A DNA stretch of 64,000 bases from Naumannella cuiyingiana. GTDB taxonomy: Bacteria > Actinomycetota > Actinomycetes > Propionibacteriales > Propionibacteriaceae. The notes beneath the pieces were generated by a model, which saw only the letters and a program-made list of their open reading frames with translations, ran no database searches and was not told the origin of the DNA. Positions 53,006 to 64,000 of the stretch are shown here, in pieces (the first letter of the stretch is position 1; every line of letters begins with the position of its first letter). Location of the stretch: assembly GCF_013408305.1 (NCBI RefSeq), contig NZ_JACBZS010000001.1:3429983-3493982 (forward strand), read 5' to 3'. The translations under genes were made by a program, and so were the position numbers.

Positions 53006-53093
53006 GGTCGAGAATCTGCCACATGGGCCCGCCCGGCGATGCGGTGATTCCCGTCGGGCCGAATCCCGACGCGATCATGAAGTCGGTCGCGGT

Positions 53094-54596
53094 TCAGCGC
53101 ACGTCGATCATCATCTTGTTGATCCAGCGCGACAGCAGGGCGACCAGCACCCCGACCGCGATCGACGCGCCGCCGATGATCAGGAAATACGGTCGCTCGC
53201 TCGACTCGGTGTAGAAGCCGCCGAGCGCACCCGCACCGGCCGAGCCGACCGCGATGGACAAGAAGAACAGCGCGATCATCTGGGTGTGGAATGCCCGCGG
53301 GGCGAGCTTGGTGGCGAGCGACTGGCCGACCGGTGACAGACACAGCTCGGCGAAGGTGAACAGCAACAGGATCAGCACGATCGCATACAGCGGGGTGCTG
53401 TTGGGGCCGCCGCCGGACCACGGGAGAAAGGCCAGGAAGGCCACGCCCATGATCACGGTTCCCAGGGCGAACTTCATCGGGGCGGACGGCTGGCGGCTGC
53501 CGAGCCTGGTCCACAGCGTCGCGAACACACCGGCGAAGATGATCACGAACAATGGGTTGATCGAATTGACCAGCGACGGGGGAAGCTCGACCCCGAACAG
53601 GTTGCGGTCAAGGCGCTGGTCGGCATAGATCGCGACCACGCCGAACTGTTGCTGGAACAGCGACCAGAACACCGCGCTGGCGATGAACATCGGAACGAAC
53701 GCAATCACCCGGCTACGCTCGGTCGAGGTGATCTCGGAGCTGGTCAGGATCACGGCGAACATCACCACCGCGGCCACCAGGGTCAGGCCGACAACGATGG
53801 CCGAGAGTCGCTCGGCGCGGAGCACCCCGGTCGCGGCGAGGACCGCGATCAGTGCGATTGCCCCGACCAGGATGATCAACAGGCGCGCCCGCTGCGCGGC
53901 GGGCAGCGGATTCGGCGCGGGCCGGCCGACGACGCTGATCGTGCGGCGCCGCATCAGCAGGTACTGCACCAGCCCGACCGCCATACCGATCGCGGCCAGC
54001 CCGAAGCCCCAGTGGAAGCCCCGCCAGCCCCACAGCGCGCTGGTCAGCAACGGACCGATCAGCGCGCCGAGGTTCACGCCCATGTAGTAGATCGAGAACG
54101 CCGCATCGCGCGTGGTGTCACCAGGGGCGTACATGTCCCCGAGCACCGAGCTGGTCGTCGTCTTCAGGGTGCCGGAGCCGAGCGCGATCGCGACCAGGCC
54201 GACCCCGAGACCGGCGACACCGGGCAGCACGGCCAGGGAGATGTGACCGATCATGATCACCACGCAGGCGGTGAGCACCGCGCGCTCGGCGCCGATCAGG
54301 CGGTCCGCCACCCAGGCGCCGACGATCGAGGACAGGTAGACCAGGCCGCCGTAGGCACCGACGATCGAGGTGGCCGCCGCTTCCGGCAGCCCCAGGCCGC
54401 CCTCGCTCACCGAGTAGTAGATGTAGAACGCGAGGATCGCCTGCATACCGTAGAAGCTGAACCGCTCCCACATCTCCACGCCGGCCAGGTTGGCCAGCCC
54501 CCACGGATGTCCGAAGAAGGTGCGCTCCGCGGCGGGGACCACGGTGCGGGAATCCGCGGCTGCGTCGGTCGGGTTCGTCGGGGGGCGAGATGACAT
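53094..54596 (-). CDS. POT/PTR2-family proton-dependent peptide transporter
   Basis: A 500-aa, roughly 14-helix transporter that imports di- and tripeptides. The diagnostic E-x-x-E-R-F-x-Y-Y-G motif appears as EMWERFSFYGM in TM1 (Phe for the first Tyr), and FSIYYMGVNLGALIGPLL is the PTR2 signature in TM5. GTFKTTTSSVLGDMY-like sequence (here GSGTLKTTTSSVLGDMY) lies in TM4. ATG 54596 has AGGAGTGGAGCC upstream. It is divergent from the erm region and transcribed toward the PPOX gene. Confidence 0.9.
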   Translation of the reverse strand: MSSRPPTNPTDAAADSRTVVPAAERTFFGHPWGLANLAGVEMWERFSFYGMQAILAFYIYYSVSEGGLGLPEAAATSIVGAYGGLVYLSSIVGAWVADRLIGAERAVLTACVVIMIGHISLAVLPGVAGLGVGLVAIALGSGTLKTTTSSVLGDMYAPGDTTRDAAFSIYYMGVNLGALIGPLLTSALWGWRGFHWGFGLAAIGMAVGLVQYLLMRRRTISVVGRPAPNPLPAAQRARLLIILVGAIALIAVLAATGVLRAERLSAIVVGLTLVAAVVMFAVILTSSEITSTERSRVIAFVPMFIASAVFWSLFQQQFGVVAIYADQRLDRNLFGVELPPSLVNSINPLFVIIFAGVFATLWTRLGSRQPSAPMKFALGTVIMGVAFLAFLPWSGGGPNSTPLYAIVLILLLFTFAELCLSPVGQSLATKLAPRAFHTQMIALFFLSIAVGSAGAGALGGFYTESSERPYFLIIGGASIAVGVLVALLSRWINKMMIDVR

Positions 54597-54668
54597 GGCT
54601 CCACTCCTACTCCCGCGGTCGTGGCGGGCACAAGTCGCGGGCCGCCGCGCGCCGGGCGCGGAAAACCG

Positions 54669-54698
54669 TTCGACCGCCACGCGTGCTGGGCCTACGGT
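54669..54698 (+). promoter_or_regulatory. Leaderless WhiB7/SigA-type promoter of the erm leader
   Basis: TTCGAC (54669-54674), an 18-bp spacer and TACGGT (54693-54698). AAAA at 54662-54665 lies just upstream of the -35, where WhiB7/WblC-dependent promoters carry an AT-rich contact. The -10 ends 6 nt before ATG 54705, so the transcript should start at or next to the leader-peptide start codon. Confidence 0.6.
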
Positions 54699-54704
54699 GG
54701 CCCC

Positions 54705-54758
54705 ATGTCGACCTGTGCCCTCGCTGTCGGAGTTGCCGTGCGTCTGCGCCGCCGCTGA
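54705..54758 (+). CDS. ermL: 17-aa leader peptide of the erm gene with an R-L-R arrest motif
   Basis: ATG 54705 to TGA 54756-54758 encodes MSTCALAVGVAVRLRRR. The C-terminal RLR is a +X+ motif (basic-any-basic), the sequence at which macrolide- or ketolide-bound ribosomes stall in ErmDL-type leaders. In that model, stalling rearranges the downstream RNA and frees the methyltransferase start. It lies 127 bp upstream of erm, has a leaderless promoter, and its stop codon is within a perfect CCGCCG-ctga-CGGCGG hairpin. Too short for routine annotation, so it is easily missed. Confidence rests on position, motif and promoter fit. Confidence 0.75.
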   Translation: MSTCALAVGVAVRLRRR

Positions 54759-54873
54759 CGGCGGAGTGTTCGGTGCCGCGCGCCGCGCGGCGTACCTGTT
54801 GATCGCGTTCCGCCGTCCTCCGGTCCCTGGCCGGGCGGCGATCTTGTGCTGCCCGGCTGTCCGAATCGACAGC
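54749..54873 (+). promoter_or_regulatory. Attenuator-like series of hairpins between leader peptide and erm
   Basis: Four perfect stems follow: CCGCCG/CGGCGG at 54749-54764 spanning the leader stop; CCGCGC/GCGCGG at 54776-54790; GCCGGGC/GCCCGGC at 54830-54857; GCTGTC/GACAGC at 54856-54873, ending directly before the erm GGAG ribosome site (54874-54877). The last two share two bases and are partly exclusive. A ribosome stalled at the RLR codons would cover the first stem and change the folding downstream. Confidence 0.55.
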
Positions 54874-54885
54874 GGAGCACCACCC

Positions 54886-55689
54886 ATGGCACGCAAGAAT
54901 CCGTCATCTCGCTCGACCCGGCCCAGGCGCGCCGGATCCGCGGGCGGCCCACACGAACTCGGCCAGAACCTTCTCATCGACCGCGCGGTCATCGGTCGGA
55001 TGGTCGAGCTGGTGGCACCGACCGACGGCCCGATCACCGAGATCGGCCCGGGCGACGGCGCCCTGACCGCACCACTCGCGCGTCTCGGCCGCCCACTCAC
55101 CGCCGTCGAGATCGACGACCGGTACGCGAGGAGGCTGCGGTCCCGGCTGCCCGGGGTTCGCGTGATCACCGGGGACTTCCTCGACCACCGGCTCGCGCCG
55201 GGGCCGCAGGTGCTGGTCGGCAACCTGCCGTTCCACCAGACCACGGCGATGCTGCGTCGGGTGCTGCAGGCACCCGGTTGGACCCGGGCGGTCCTGCTCC
55301 TGCAGTGGGAGGTCGCGCGCCGGCGAGCGGGCATCGGCGGATCCACCCTGATGACGGCGCAATGGCTGCCCTGGTTCGACTTCCGGCTGGATCGCCGGGT
55401 GCCGTCGCGCGCGTTCGAACCGCGCCCGGGCGTCGACGGAGCCATCCTGATCATCGAGCGGCGCAGTCCGCCGCTGTTGCCGGCGGGTGAGCGAGGCGCC
55501 TATCGCGAGCTGGTGCGGCGGGTGTTCACCGGACCCGGCGCCCGCCTGCCCGCCATCCTGCGACGGGCCGGCTGCTTCTCCTCCACCCGCGCCGCGGCCG
55601 GTTGGCTCGGCCGGTCCGGGATCGCCGACAGCGCACTGCCTCGCGACCTGACCGTCGAGGACTGGGTCGCGCTGTACCGCCGGACGTGA
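54886..55689 (+). CDS. erm: 23S rRNA (adenine-N6)-methyltransferase, Erm family
   Basis: Methylates A2058 of 23S rRNA, giving macrolide-lincosamide-streptogramin B resistance. The 267-aa protein has the Erm/KsgA motifs in order: GPHELGQNLLID, EIGPGDGALT (SAM motif I), VEIDDRYARRL (motif II), GDFL, GNLPFHQTT (motif IV, catalytic N-L-P-F) and LLQWEVARRRAG. The basic N-terminal tail SSRSTRPRRA is common in actinobacterial Erm proteins. ATG 54886 follows GGAG with an 8-nt spacer. It is preceded by a leader peptide and hairpins, so drug-inducible expression is expected. Composition matches the chromosome, so it looks intrinsic rather than freshly acquired. Confidence 0.92.
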   Translation: MARKNPSSRSTRPRRAGSAGGPHELGQNLLIDRAVIGRMVELVAPTDGPITEIGPGDGALTAPLARLGRPLTAVEIDDRYARRLRSRLPGVRVITGDFLDHRLAPGPQVLVGNLPFHQTTAMLRRVLQAPGWTRAVLLLQWEVARRRAGIGGSTLMTAQWLPWFDFRLDRRVPSRAFEPRPGVDGAILIIERRSPPLLPAGERGAYRELVRRVFTGPGARLPAILRRAGCFSSTRAAAGWLGRSGIADSALPRDLTVEDWVALYRRT

Positions 55690-55783
55690 CGATCAACCCC
55701 CGAAACGTCAACCCCGAACGGCGAACTCGAAACGGTACGAATTATCGCTGGCATACGCGGCTCACGAAGCGCAGACTCGTGAC

Positions 55784-56266
55784 ATGCAGTGGTGGCAGTT
55801 CGGCGTGCTCGTGGCATGCGGTATCGCGGTCGGCGGTATCGCGGTGGCGGTCGTGGCCGGTGCGCTGGGGGCGCGCAGGCGGCGCGCGGCCCCGCAGCCG
55901 ATGTTGGACCCGCGGGATGTGAGTGAACTGAGCGAGCGGTTCGCGGCCATTGCCGCCGATCACGCGCCCGTCCGGGCCGCGGCGATCGACGCGCGGCTGC
56001 GGGTCCTGCGGAGCCGCCGCGTACCGGTTCGCGCCGTGCTGCCGGCCCAGCGTGCCGGCACCGCGCGGGTCCGCTTCGCCGACGGCACGGTGGTGCTCGT
56101 CGGCGCGACCTGCCGCCGAGACCTGTTCAGCTTGGCCTGCGGGGTCGACCGCGATGTCAGTCTCGCCTCGTGGCGCAGCGCCCCCGACCGCACCACCGTG
56201 CACTTCGTCTGGCGCGCCGGCGGCTCCGCCGATGTGATCGCCCTCGGGCTGGACCAGGCCGACTGA
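55784..56266 (+). CDS. Membrane-anchored hypothetical protein
   Basis: A 160-aa protein with one N-terminal membrane helix (residues 5-30, VLVACGIAVGGIAVAVVAGAL) and a soluble domain that contains VPVRAVLPAQRAGTARVRFADGTVVLVGAT, a barrel-like strand series. I do not recognise a family. It stands between erm and an MFS gene in the same direction with gaps of about 95 and 116 bp, so co-regulation with either is uncertain. Confidence 0.6.
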   Translation: MQWWQFGVLVACGIAVGGIAVAVVAGALGARRRRAAPQPMLDPRDVSELSERFAAIAADHAPVRAAAIDARLRVLRSRRVPVRAVLPAQRAGTARVRFADGTVVLVGATCRRDLFSLACGVDRDVSLASWRSAPDRTTVHFVWRAGGSADVIALGLDQAD

Positions 56267-56382
56267 GCGCGAGGCGAGGTTCGCCGCCGCGGATCCGGCG
56301 GCGTACCATGGTCGCCAGCACAGGGTTCTGGGCGTGTCGGATGGGTGGGACGGCACGCCGCTGATCGAACCCGGAGGCATCA

Positions 56383-57675
56383 GTGTCCCAGTCCACCGCC
56401 CCGACCGGCCTCATCGCGGGCTATCGGGAACTCTTCGGCCAGTCGGGCTGGCCGTTCGTGGTGATCGCCGCGATCGCGCGCCTGCCCCTGGCCATGGCCC
56501 AACTCGGCACCCTGCTGCTGGTCGCCGGCGCGACGGGCTCCTACGGCGCGGGGGGCGTGAGCGCCGGCGTGCTCGCGGTCTGCAACGCCGTCGTGGCGCC
56601 GCTGATCGGTGCGCTCACCGATCGGATCGGCCAGCGCTGGGTGCTCCTGATCAGTTCGGTCGCGGCGGCCGCGGCGCTGCTCGGGCTGGTCGCCGGCGCC
56701 GCTGCCGGGCTGCCGTGGCCCGCGCTGGCCGCGCTGGCGGGTCTGTCGGGCATCGCGCTCCCCCAGGTCGGCTCGCTCGCCAGGGTGCGCTGGCCGCTGA
56801 TGATCAACGCTGCGACTCCGGCCGCCGGCGAGCGCCGACGCCGACTGGAGACCGCGTTCTCCTACGAGGGCACGGCCGACGAAGCATCGTTCATGCTGGG
56901 GCCGGCCCTGGTCGGACTGGGTGCTGCGCTGATCTCGCCGGCGGGAGCCCTGGTCGCCGCGGCAGTCATGATCATCGTGTTCGGTTCGGCCTTCGCGCTC
57001 CATCCGAGCGCCGCGCTCACCCGGCCCGAGGCCCACGCCCCGGCGACCACCCCGGGCGGCCCGGTGCTGACCCGGGCCCTGGCGCTGCTGCTGGTCGCGA
57101 TGCTGCTGATGGGAACGATCTTCGGTTCGGTACAGACCGGCAACTCGGTGCTCGCCACGCAGGCCGGCCAACCCGGACTGGCCGGCGGGCTGCACGCACT
57201 GCTCGGTGTCGGCAGCGTGATCGCCGGCTTCTCGCTGCCGGCTCTCCCCCCGCGATTCGGGCTGGTCGGGCGCTATCTCGCGTTCGCCGCCGCCATGGTC
57301 GTCCTGACGTTGCCGTTGCTCGTCGTCGGATCGATCGACCAACTGCCCGTGCTGCTCGTCCTCCTCGGCCTGACGGTGGCGCCGTACATGATCACTGTGT
57401 TCACGCTCGCCGAACGGGTCGCGGACCGCCGGCGGCTCGGCACCGTGATGACGGTGCTCGCCGGCACCATCGGTCTCGGGTACGCCATCGGCTCCACCGC
57501 GGCCGGACAGTTGGCCGATCTCGGCGGTCACCGGCTGGCCTACGCCGTCACCTGCGCCGGGGCCGCCTGTGCGCTCGTGCTGGCGGTGTTCGGCCGGCGC
57601 CTGCTCGACGCCCGCCTGGCCACTCGCCCGGCGGCCGCAACCGCGTCGGTGGCGCCGCTCACGCCCGGGGGGTGA
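56383..57675 (+). CDS. MFS transporter
   Basis: A 430-aa twelve-helix major-facilitator protein. The cytoplasmic loop GALTDRIGQRWVLLI between TM2 and TM3 is a clear motif A (G-x-L-x-D-R-x-G-x-R). The central loop (residues about 205-222) separates two six-helix halves. GTG 56383 is preceded by GGAGGCATCA. The family is close to actinobacterial sugar/drug efflux transporters of unspecified substrate. Its location two genes after erm raises, but does not show, a role in drug export. Confidence 0.85.
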   Translation: MSQSTAPTGLIAGYRELFGQSGWPFVVIAAIARLPLAMAQLGTLLLVAGATGSYGAGGVSAGVLAVCNAVVAPLIGALTDRIGQRWVLLISSVAAAAALLGLVAGAAAGLPWPALAALAGLSGIALPQVGSLARVRWPLMINAATPAAGERRRRLETAFSYEGTADEASFMLGPALVGLGAALISPAGALVAAAVMIIVFGSAFALHPSAALTRPEAHAPATTPGGPVLTRALALLLVAMLLMGTIFGSVQTGNSVLATQAGQPGLAGGLHALLGVGSVIAGFSLPALPPRFGLVGRYLAFAAAMVVLTLPLLVVGSIDQLPVLLVLLGLTVAPYMITVFTLAERVADRRRLGTVMTVLAGTIGLGYAIGSTAAGQLADLGGHRLAYAVTCAGAACALVLAVFGRRLLDARLATRPAAATASVAPLTPGG

Positions 57676-57706
57676 CCTCCCCGGCGCGGTCGGCGATACT
57701 GCGCCC

Positions 57707-59107
57707 ATGGGAAGCCCGGGAGGCGGCGCCGCGGACCGGCCGCGCCGGATCGCGATCGTCGGCGCCGGACCGTCCGGGATCTATGCCGCCGAGGCGCTGG
57801 CCCAGCAGGCCGAGACGCCCGTCGAGGTGACGGTCCTGGACCGACTGCCGACCCCGTTCGGGCTGGTCCGCTACGGCGTCGCCCCCGACCATCCGAGCAT
57901 CCGCTCGATCCGCAACACCCTGGAACGCACGCTTGACTCCCCGGCGGTCAGCTTCGTCGGCAACGTGGAGATCGGCCGCGACCTGACCATCGACGAGCTG
58001 CGCCGCCACGTCGATGCCGTGATCTATGCCTACGGCGCCGCCACCAGTCGGCTGCTGGACATCCCCGGTCATGAGCTGCCCGGTGCGATCGGCGCGGCCG
58101 ATCTGGTGGCCTGGTACTGCGGGCACCCCGACGTGCATCCCGGGGAGGCGTCCGCGACCGATCGGGCGAGCCTGCCCAGCCTGGTGGAGACCACCCGCCG
58201 CGCGGTGATCATCGGTGCCGGCAATGTGGCGCTCGACGTCGCCCGGATCCTGATCAAGGACGGGGCGGATCTCACCACCACCGACATGGCCGACCCCGTG
58301 CTCGCCTCACTGGCCCGCAAGGACGTCGAGGAGGTGCACCTGGTGCACCGGCGCGGCCCCGGCGAGACCTCGTTCACGACCAAGGAGGTACGCGAGCTCG
58401 GCGGCCTGCCCGACGTCGAGATCGCCTTCCATCCCGACCCGCTCGACCTGCCGGCGGTCCTCGATCGGGTACGCGCGTCGGACAAGGTCGCCGCCCGCAA
58501 TGTCACCGAGTTCCTCGCCTGGCAGGCCAAGCGCCCGGGCGCCGCCCGCAAGCGGGTGCACCTGCACTTCTGGACCGTCCCGGTCGCGCTGCTCGGTTCC
58601 GATCGCGTGACGGGGGTACGCCTGGCCACCGCCCCGCCGGGCGGCGTACCCGCCGAGCACGAGGTGGCCGCGGACCTGTTCGTGACCTCGATCGGCTATC
58701 TCGGCCAACCGCTGCCGGGCGTACCGTTCGACGACGAGACCGGCCGGGTGCCCCAGGTCGACGGGCGGGTGCTGCGCGACGGCGCCTTCTCCCCCGGCGA
58801 GTACGTCGCCGGCTGGATCAAGCGCGGGCCCACCGGCGTGATCGGCACCAACAAGCACGACGCCGTGGAGACCGTCGGTGCGCTGCTGCACGACCTCGCC
58901 GAGGACGACCCGCCCGCGCCGCCCGATCCCCGCCCGCTGACCGCGCTGCTGGCCGACAAGGGCCTGCACCCGCTGGACATGGCGGCCTGGCACCGGATCG
59001 ATGCCACGGAGGCCGCGCTCGGCCAGGCCCAGGGCCGCGACCGGGCGACCATCGCCGCCCGCGCCGACTTGATTGCCGCCGCGGACGAGGACGCGCCGCC
59101 CGGCTGA
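57707..59107 (+). CDS. fprA: FprA-type ferredoxin/adrenodoxin-like NADP+ reductase
   Basis: FAD enzyme of 466 aa moving electrons between NADPH and ferredoxins. FAD loop IAIVGAGPSGIYAAEAL at the N-terminus, then TPFGLVRYGVAPDHPS, the hallmark of the adrenodoxin-reductase/FprA group; second nucleotide loop VIIGAGNVALDVARIL and the C-terminal GWIKRGPTGVIGTNKHDA that closes over FAD and NADP. GATACT at 57695-57700 ends 6 nt before ATG. P450 or Fe-S partners are not adjacent. Confidence 0.92.
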   Translation: MGSPGGGAADRPRRIAIVGAGPSGIYAAEALAQQAETPVEVTVLDRLPTPFGLVRYGVAPDHPSIRSIRNTLERTLDSPAVSFVGNVEIGRDLTIDELRRHVDAVIYAYGAATSRLLDIPGHELPGAIGAADLVAWYCGHPDVHPGEASATDRASLPSLVETTRRAVIIGAGNVALDVARILIKDGADLTTTDMADPVLASLARKDVEEVHLVHRRGPGETSFTTKEVRELGGLPDVEIAFHPDPLDLPAVLDRVRASDKVAARNVTEFLAWQAKRPGAARKRVHLHFWTVPVALLGSDRVTGVRLATAPPGGVPAEHEVAADLFVTSIGYLGQPLPGVPFDDETGRVPQVDGRVLRDGAFSPGEYVAGWIKRGPTGVIGTNKHDAVETVGALLHDLAEDDPPAPPDPRPLTALLADKGLHPLDMAAWHRIDATEAALGQAQGRDRATIAARADLIAAADEDAPPG

Positions 59108-59212
59108 GTGGCCCTCGGGGCCGCAATGTGATGGGCTGTGAGCCGGAGCCGAGCACGCTCGACGCCACTGCCGCCCCCGTCCGATCGCGAACCAGGAGCC
59201 CCACCGGCCGCC

Positions 59213-61114
59213 ATGACTACCACCATCCAGCACGTCGTCTTTCCCCAGGACAACGACCCGGACATCCTTCCCCTCTATGCCGATCCGGAGACCTGGACCC
59301 GCATCGGTCCCCAGGACGTCCGCGTGTCCGCCCTGGCCCACATGGACAACGTGTTGTCGCGGAGCAGCGCGCGGGTGCCGGCCGGGCGACGGGTGTCGTA
59401 TGCCAGCTACTTCAATGCCTTTCCCGCGGCGTACTGGCAGCGCTGGACCACGATCGACAAGATCACGCTGGGGGTGACGACCTCCGGCGACGGCACCGTG
59501 CTGGTCTACCGCTCCAACGCCGCCGGCAACGCCCAACGCGTCGACTCCGCGATGGTCTCCGGCGAGCAGACCTCGGAGTTCGAGCTGGCGGTCACCAACT
59601 TCGGCGACGGCGGCTGGTACTGGTTCGAGATCGTCGCGAACGACGACGACGTGATCCTGCGCGGCGGCGAGTGGACCACCGAGCGGGAGCCCCGGGTCGG
59701 CGGCAACGTCTCGCTCGGGATGACCACGGTCAACAAGCCCGACTACGCGGTACGCACGCTCGGCACGCTCGCGGCCGAGAAGGATCTGCGGCGCGAGATC
59801 GACAAGGTCTACGTCGTTGACCAGGGCACCAAGCTCGTCTCCGACGAGCCCGGCTTCGCCGAGGTCGCTGCCGATCTCGGCGACCAGCTCGGCCTGATCC
59901 GCCAGGACAACATCGGCGGTTCCGGCGGCTTCTCCCGCGGGATGGCCGAGACGATCAAGGCCGGCACCAGCGACTTCGTGATGCTGCTCGACGACGATGT
60001 CCAGGTCGAGCCGGAGGGCATCTTCCGGGCCCTGCAGTTCGCGCGGTACGCCCGCACGCCGACGATCGTCGGCGGCCACATGTTCGACCTGTTCGACAAG
60101 CCGGTGCTGCACGCGTTCGCCGAGGTCGTCGACATGAAGTACTTCTTGTGGCGGCCGCTGTTCGACGAGCAGATTCGGCACGACTTCCGCAAGACCAACC
60201 TGCGCCAGACGCCGTGGATGCACGCGCGGATGGACGCCGACTACAACGGCTGGTGGATGTGCCTGATCCCGGTCGAGGTGGTCAAGGACATCGGCTTGTC
60301 GCTGCCCGCCTTCATCAAGTGGGACGACTCGGAGTACGGGCTGCGGGCGCGCGAGGCCGGCTACCGCACCGTCTCGCTGCCCGGCGCCGCGCTGTGGCAC
60401 GTGTCGTGGGTGGACAAGGACGACTCCCAGGACTGGCAGGCGTACTTCCATGCGCGCAACCGGATCGTCGCGGCGCTGCTGCACTCGCCGTTCAAGCACG
60501 GCGGGCGGCTGATGTCGAACAGCCGGCGGATCGATCTCAAGCACCTGCTGTCCATGCAGTACTACGCGGTCGCCGCCCGGCATCGGGCGCTGCGCGACAT
60601 CTTGTCCGGGCCGGCGCACATGCACCCGACCCAGCGCGAGCGGCTGCCGGAGCTGCAGGCCGCGAAGGCCGACTTCCCCGAGACCCGGGTGATCTCGGGC
60701 ACCGAGGAGGAGATGCCGCACGCCAACCGGGGCAAGAAGATCTATCCGCCGGTGATCGAGCAGCCCCCGCAGGGGCCGAGGCTGTGGGCGTTCGGTGCGC
60801 GCGGCACGATCCGGCACCTGCTCACCCGCCCGCGGCCGGAGAACGTCGAGCAGCCCGAGGTGGAGCTGGCGAAGAAGGACGCCGCGTGGTGGCGGGTCCC
60901 GTTCTTCGACAGCGCGCTGATCTCCACCGCCGACGGGCGCGGCAAGTCGGTCTACCGGCGCGACCAGGCCGAGTTCCGCAAGATGCTGGCCGAGAGCCTG
61001 CGGCTGCACCGGGAGCTGGAGCGGCGCTGGAACGAGCTGGCCGCCGAGTACCAGCGCGCGCTGCCCGAGATCACCTCGCTGGAGGCCTGGGAGCGCAGCT
61101 TCGCCGGCGAGTAG
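59213..61114 (+). CDS. glfT2: GlfT2-like galactofuranosyltransferase
   Basis: A 633-aa GT2-family glycosyltransferase with an N-terminal beta-sandwich (about 1-150), GT-A domain and C-terminal helical region, as in mycobacterial GlfT2 which polymerises galactan from UDP-galactofuranose. Key elements are VVDQGT, the QDNIGGSGGFSRGM loop, LLDDDVQ with the metal-binding D-D-D series, and WDDSEYGLRAREAGY with the catalytic acid. It converges with the UDP-galactopyranose mutase gene 9 bp away, which supplies its donor. ATG 59213 is chosen by homology; a GTG upstream would add a disordered Pro/Arg tail. Confidence 0.88.
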   Translation: MTTTIQHVVFPQDNDPDILPLYADPETWTRIGPQDVRVSALAHMDNVLSRSSARVPAGRRVSYASYFNAFPAAYWQRWTTIDKITLGVTTSGDGTVLVYRSNAAGNAQRVDSAMVSGEQTSEFELAVTNFGDGGWYWFEIVANDDDVILRGGEWTTEREPRVGGNVSLGMTTVNKPDYAVRTLGTLAAEKDLRREIDKVYVVDQGTKLVSDEPGFAEVAADLGDQLGLIRQDNIGGSGGFSRGMAETIKAGTSDFVMLLDDDVQVEPEGIFRALQFARYARTPTIVGGHMFDLFDKPVLHAFAEVVDMKYFLWRPLFDEQIRHDFRKTNLRQTPWMHARMDADYNGWWMCLIPVEVVKDIGLSLPAFIKWDDSEYGLRAREAGYRTVSLPGAALWHVSWVDKDDSQDWQAYFHARNRIVAALLHSPFKHGGRLMSNSRRIDLKHLLSMQYYAVAARHRALRDILSGPAHMHPTQRERLPELQAAKADFPETRVISGTEEEMPHANRGKKIYPPVIEQPPQGPRLWAFGARGTIRHLLTRPRPENVEQPEVELAKKDAAWWRVPFFDSALISTADGRGKSVYRRDQAEFRKMLAESLRLHRELERRWNELAAEYQRALPEITSLEAWERSFAGE

Positions 61115-61123
61115 GAGCCGGGA

Positions 61124-63725
<2,602 letters not shown>

Positions 63726-63750
<25 letters not shown>

Positions 63751-64000
63751 CGCGGGCCGCGGTCACCGAGGAAGGTCCGCAGAACCGCGCGCGCCATCGC
63801 GGGCCAGTCATTGTCCCGGGTGAATTCGCGCGTACCGGCGCTCCGCGTCGCGCAATCCTCGGGAGTCATGGTGCGAATCGTGTCGGCCAGCGCCTCGGGA
63901 TCGTCCACCGGCACGACCCAGCCGGTCGACTCGTCGACCACATCGATCAGGCCGGGCACATCGGTCGCGATCACCGGCGTGCCGTGGTGGTACGCCGAGG
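63726..64000 (-). CDS. GT4-family glycosyltransferase, C-terminus only
   Basis: The gene enters from beyond 64000 on the minus strand, so only the last 91 residues or so are seen. SAYHHGTPVIATDVPGLIDV, then VVDESTGWVVPVDDPEALAD is the GT-B C-terminal donor-sugar site (E-x7-E region with G-T-P-V-I-A-T) of GT4 retaining transferases. It ends inside the last codons of the UDP-sugar dehydrogenase gene on the other strand. Product and acceptor are unknown; the neighbouring genes suggest surface-polysaccharide assembly. Confidence 0.8.

Noticed and set aside
58307..61009. A 900-codon minus-strand frame opposite fprA and glfT2
   Set aside because: Shadow frame; both + strand proteins have diagnostic motifs throughout.

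Overview
The window is high-GC actinobacterial chromosome, about 69 percent G+C by eye. GTG starts are frequent, and many -10 hexamers sit exactly 6 nt before a start codon, which is the leaderless-mRNA layout of actinobacteria. The PPi-type phosphofructokinase (GGDDT and PKTIDND), PPK2, WhiB7-style erm control and a galactofuranan gene pair point to Propionibacteriaceae or close relatives. The genus cannot be fixed from sequence alone.

Layout. 1-996: 3' part of a YihY/BrkB membrane protein. 1153-4708: PPi-PFK, SoxR, MalY-type aminotransferase, YciO. 4675-9753: leftward gamma-glutamyl-polyamine operon (FCD-GntR, glutamine-synthetase-like ligase, aldehyde dehydrogenase, SDR, class I amidohydrolase) behind a perfect operator. 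9824-12312: CstA with its YbdD partner. 12399-17904: DUF2277, ECF41 sigma factor, DUF6069, secreted esterase, NCS2 permease, winged-helix protein. 17924-19322: a repeat-rich locus in which an AbiEi-like plus PD-(D/E)XK-like gene is bracketed by two long hairpins built on the same TCACCCAACA word. 19341-35495: PPK2, TPR, EcsC, Zn-ADH, SSS symporter, panC, M14 peptidase, LOG, LysR/MFS, dienelactone hydrolase, two VOC proteins and a lipoprotein. 35553-36041: an SRPBCC protein.

36042-39545 looks like an accessory island. It holds a HicB-like small protein, an OLD-family ATPase/TOPRIM nuclease (likely phage defence), the decayed C-terminus of a recombinase-like protein and a 41-aa membrane peptide. 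It contains none of the 7-mer GGTACGC/GCGTACC that recurs about every 0.7 kb elsewhere. After it come FdhA and a short UvrA paralogue.

43235-52623 is a coherent carbohydrate locus. Leftward run a binding protein, two permeases and a cytoplasmic sulfatase. Rightward run a GntR/UTRA regulator and a tight four-gene operon (Gfo/Idh/MocA, TIM-barrel isomerase, NagB-like deaminase, ROK kinase). A shared 13-bp motif lies before the transporter/regulator pair and before the catabolic operon. The locus reads as import, intracellular desulfation and breakdown of a sulfated amino sugar.

52610-64000: PPOX/F420 protein, POT transporter, an erm methyltransferase behind a 17-aa leader peptide with an R-L-R arrest motif and a leaderless promoter, MFS, FprA, GlfT2-like galactofuranosyltransferase facing UDP-galactopyranose mutase, UDP-sugar dehydrogenase, and a GT4 glycosyltransferase cut by the window end. 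No rRNA, tRNA, CRISPR or intact insertion sequence was found.
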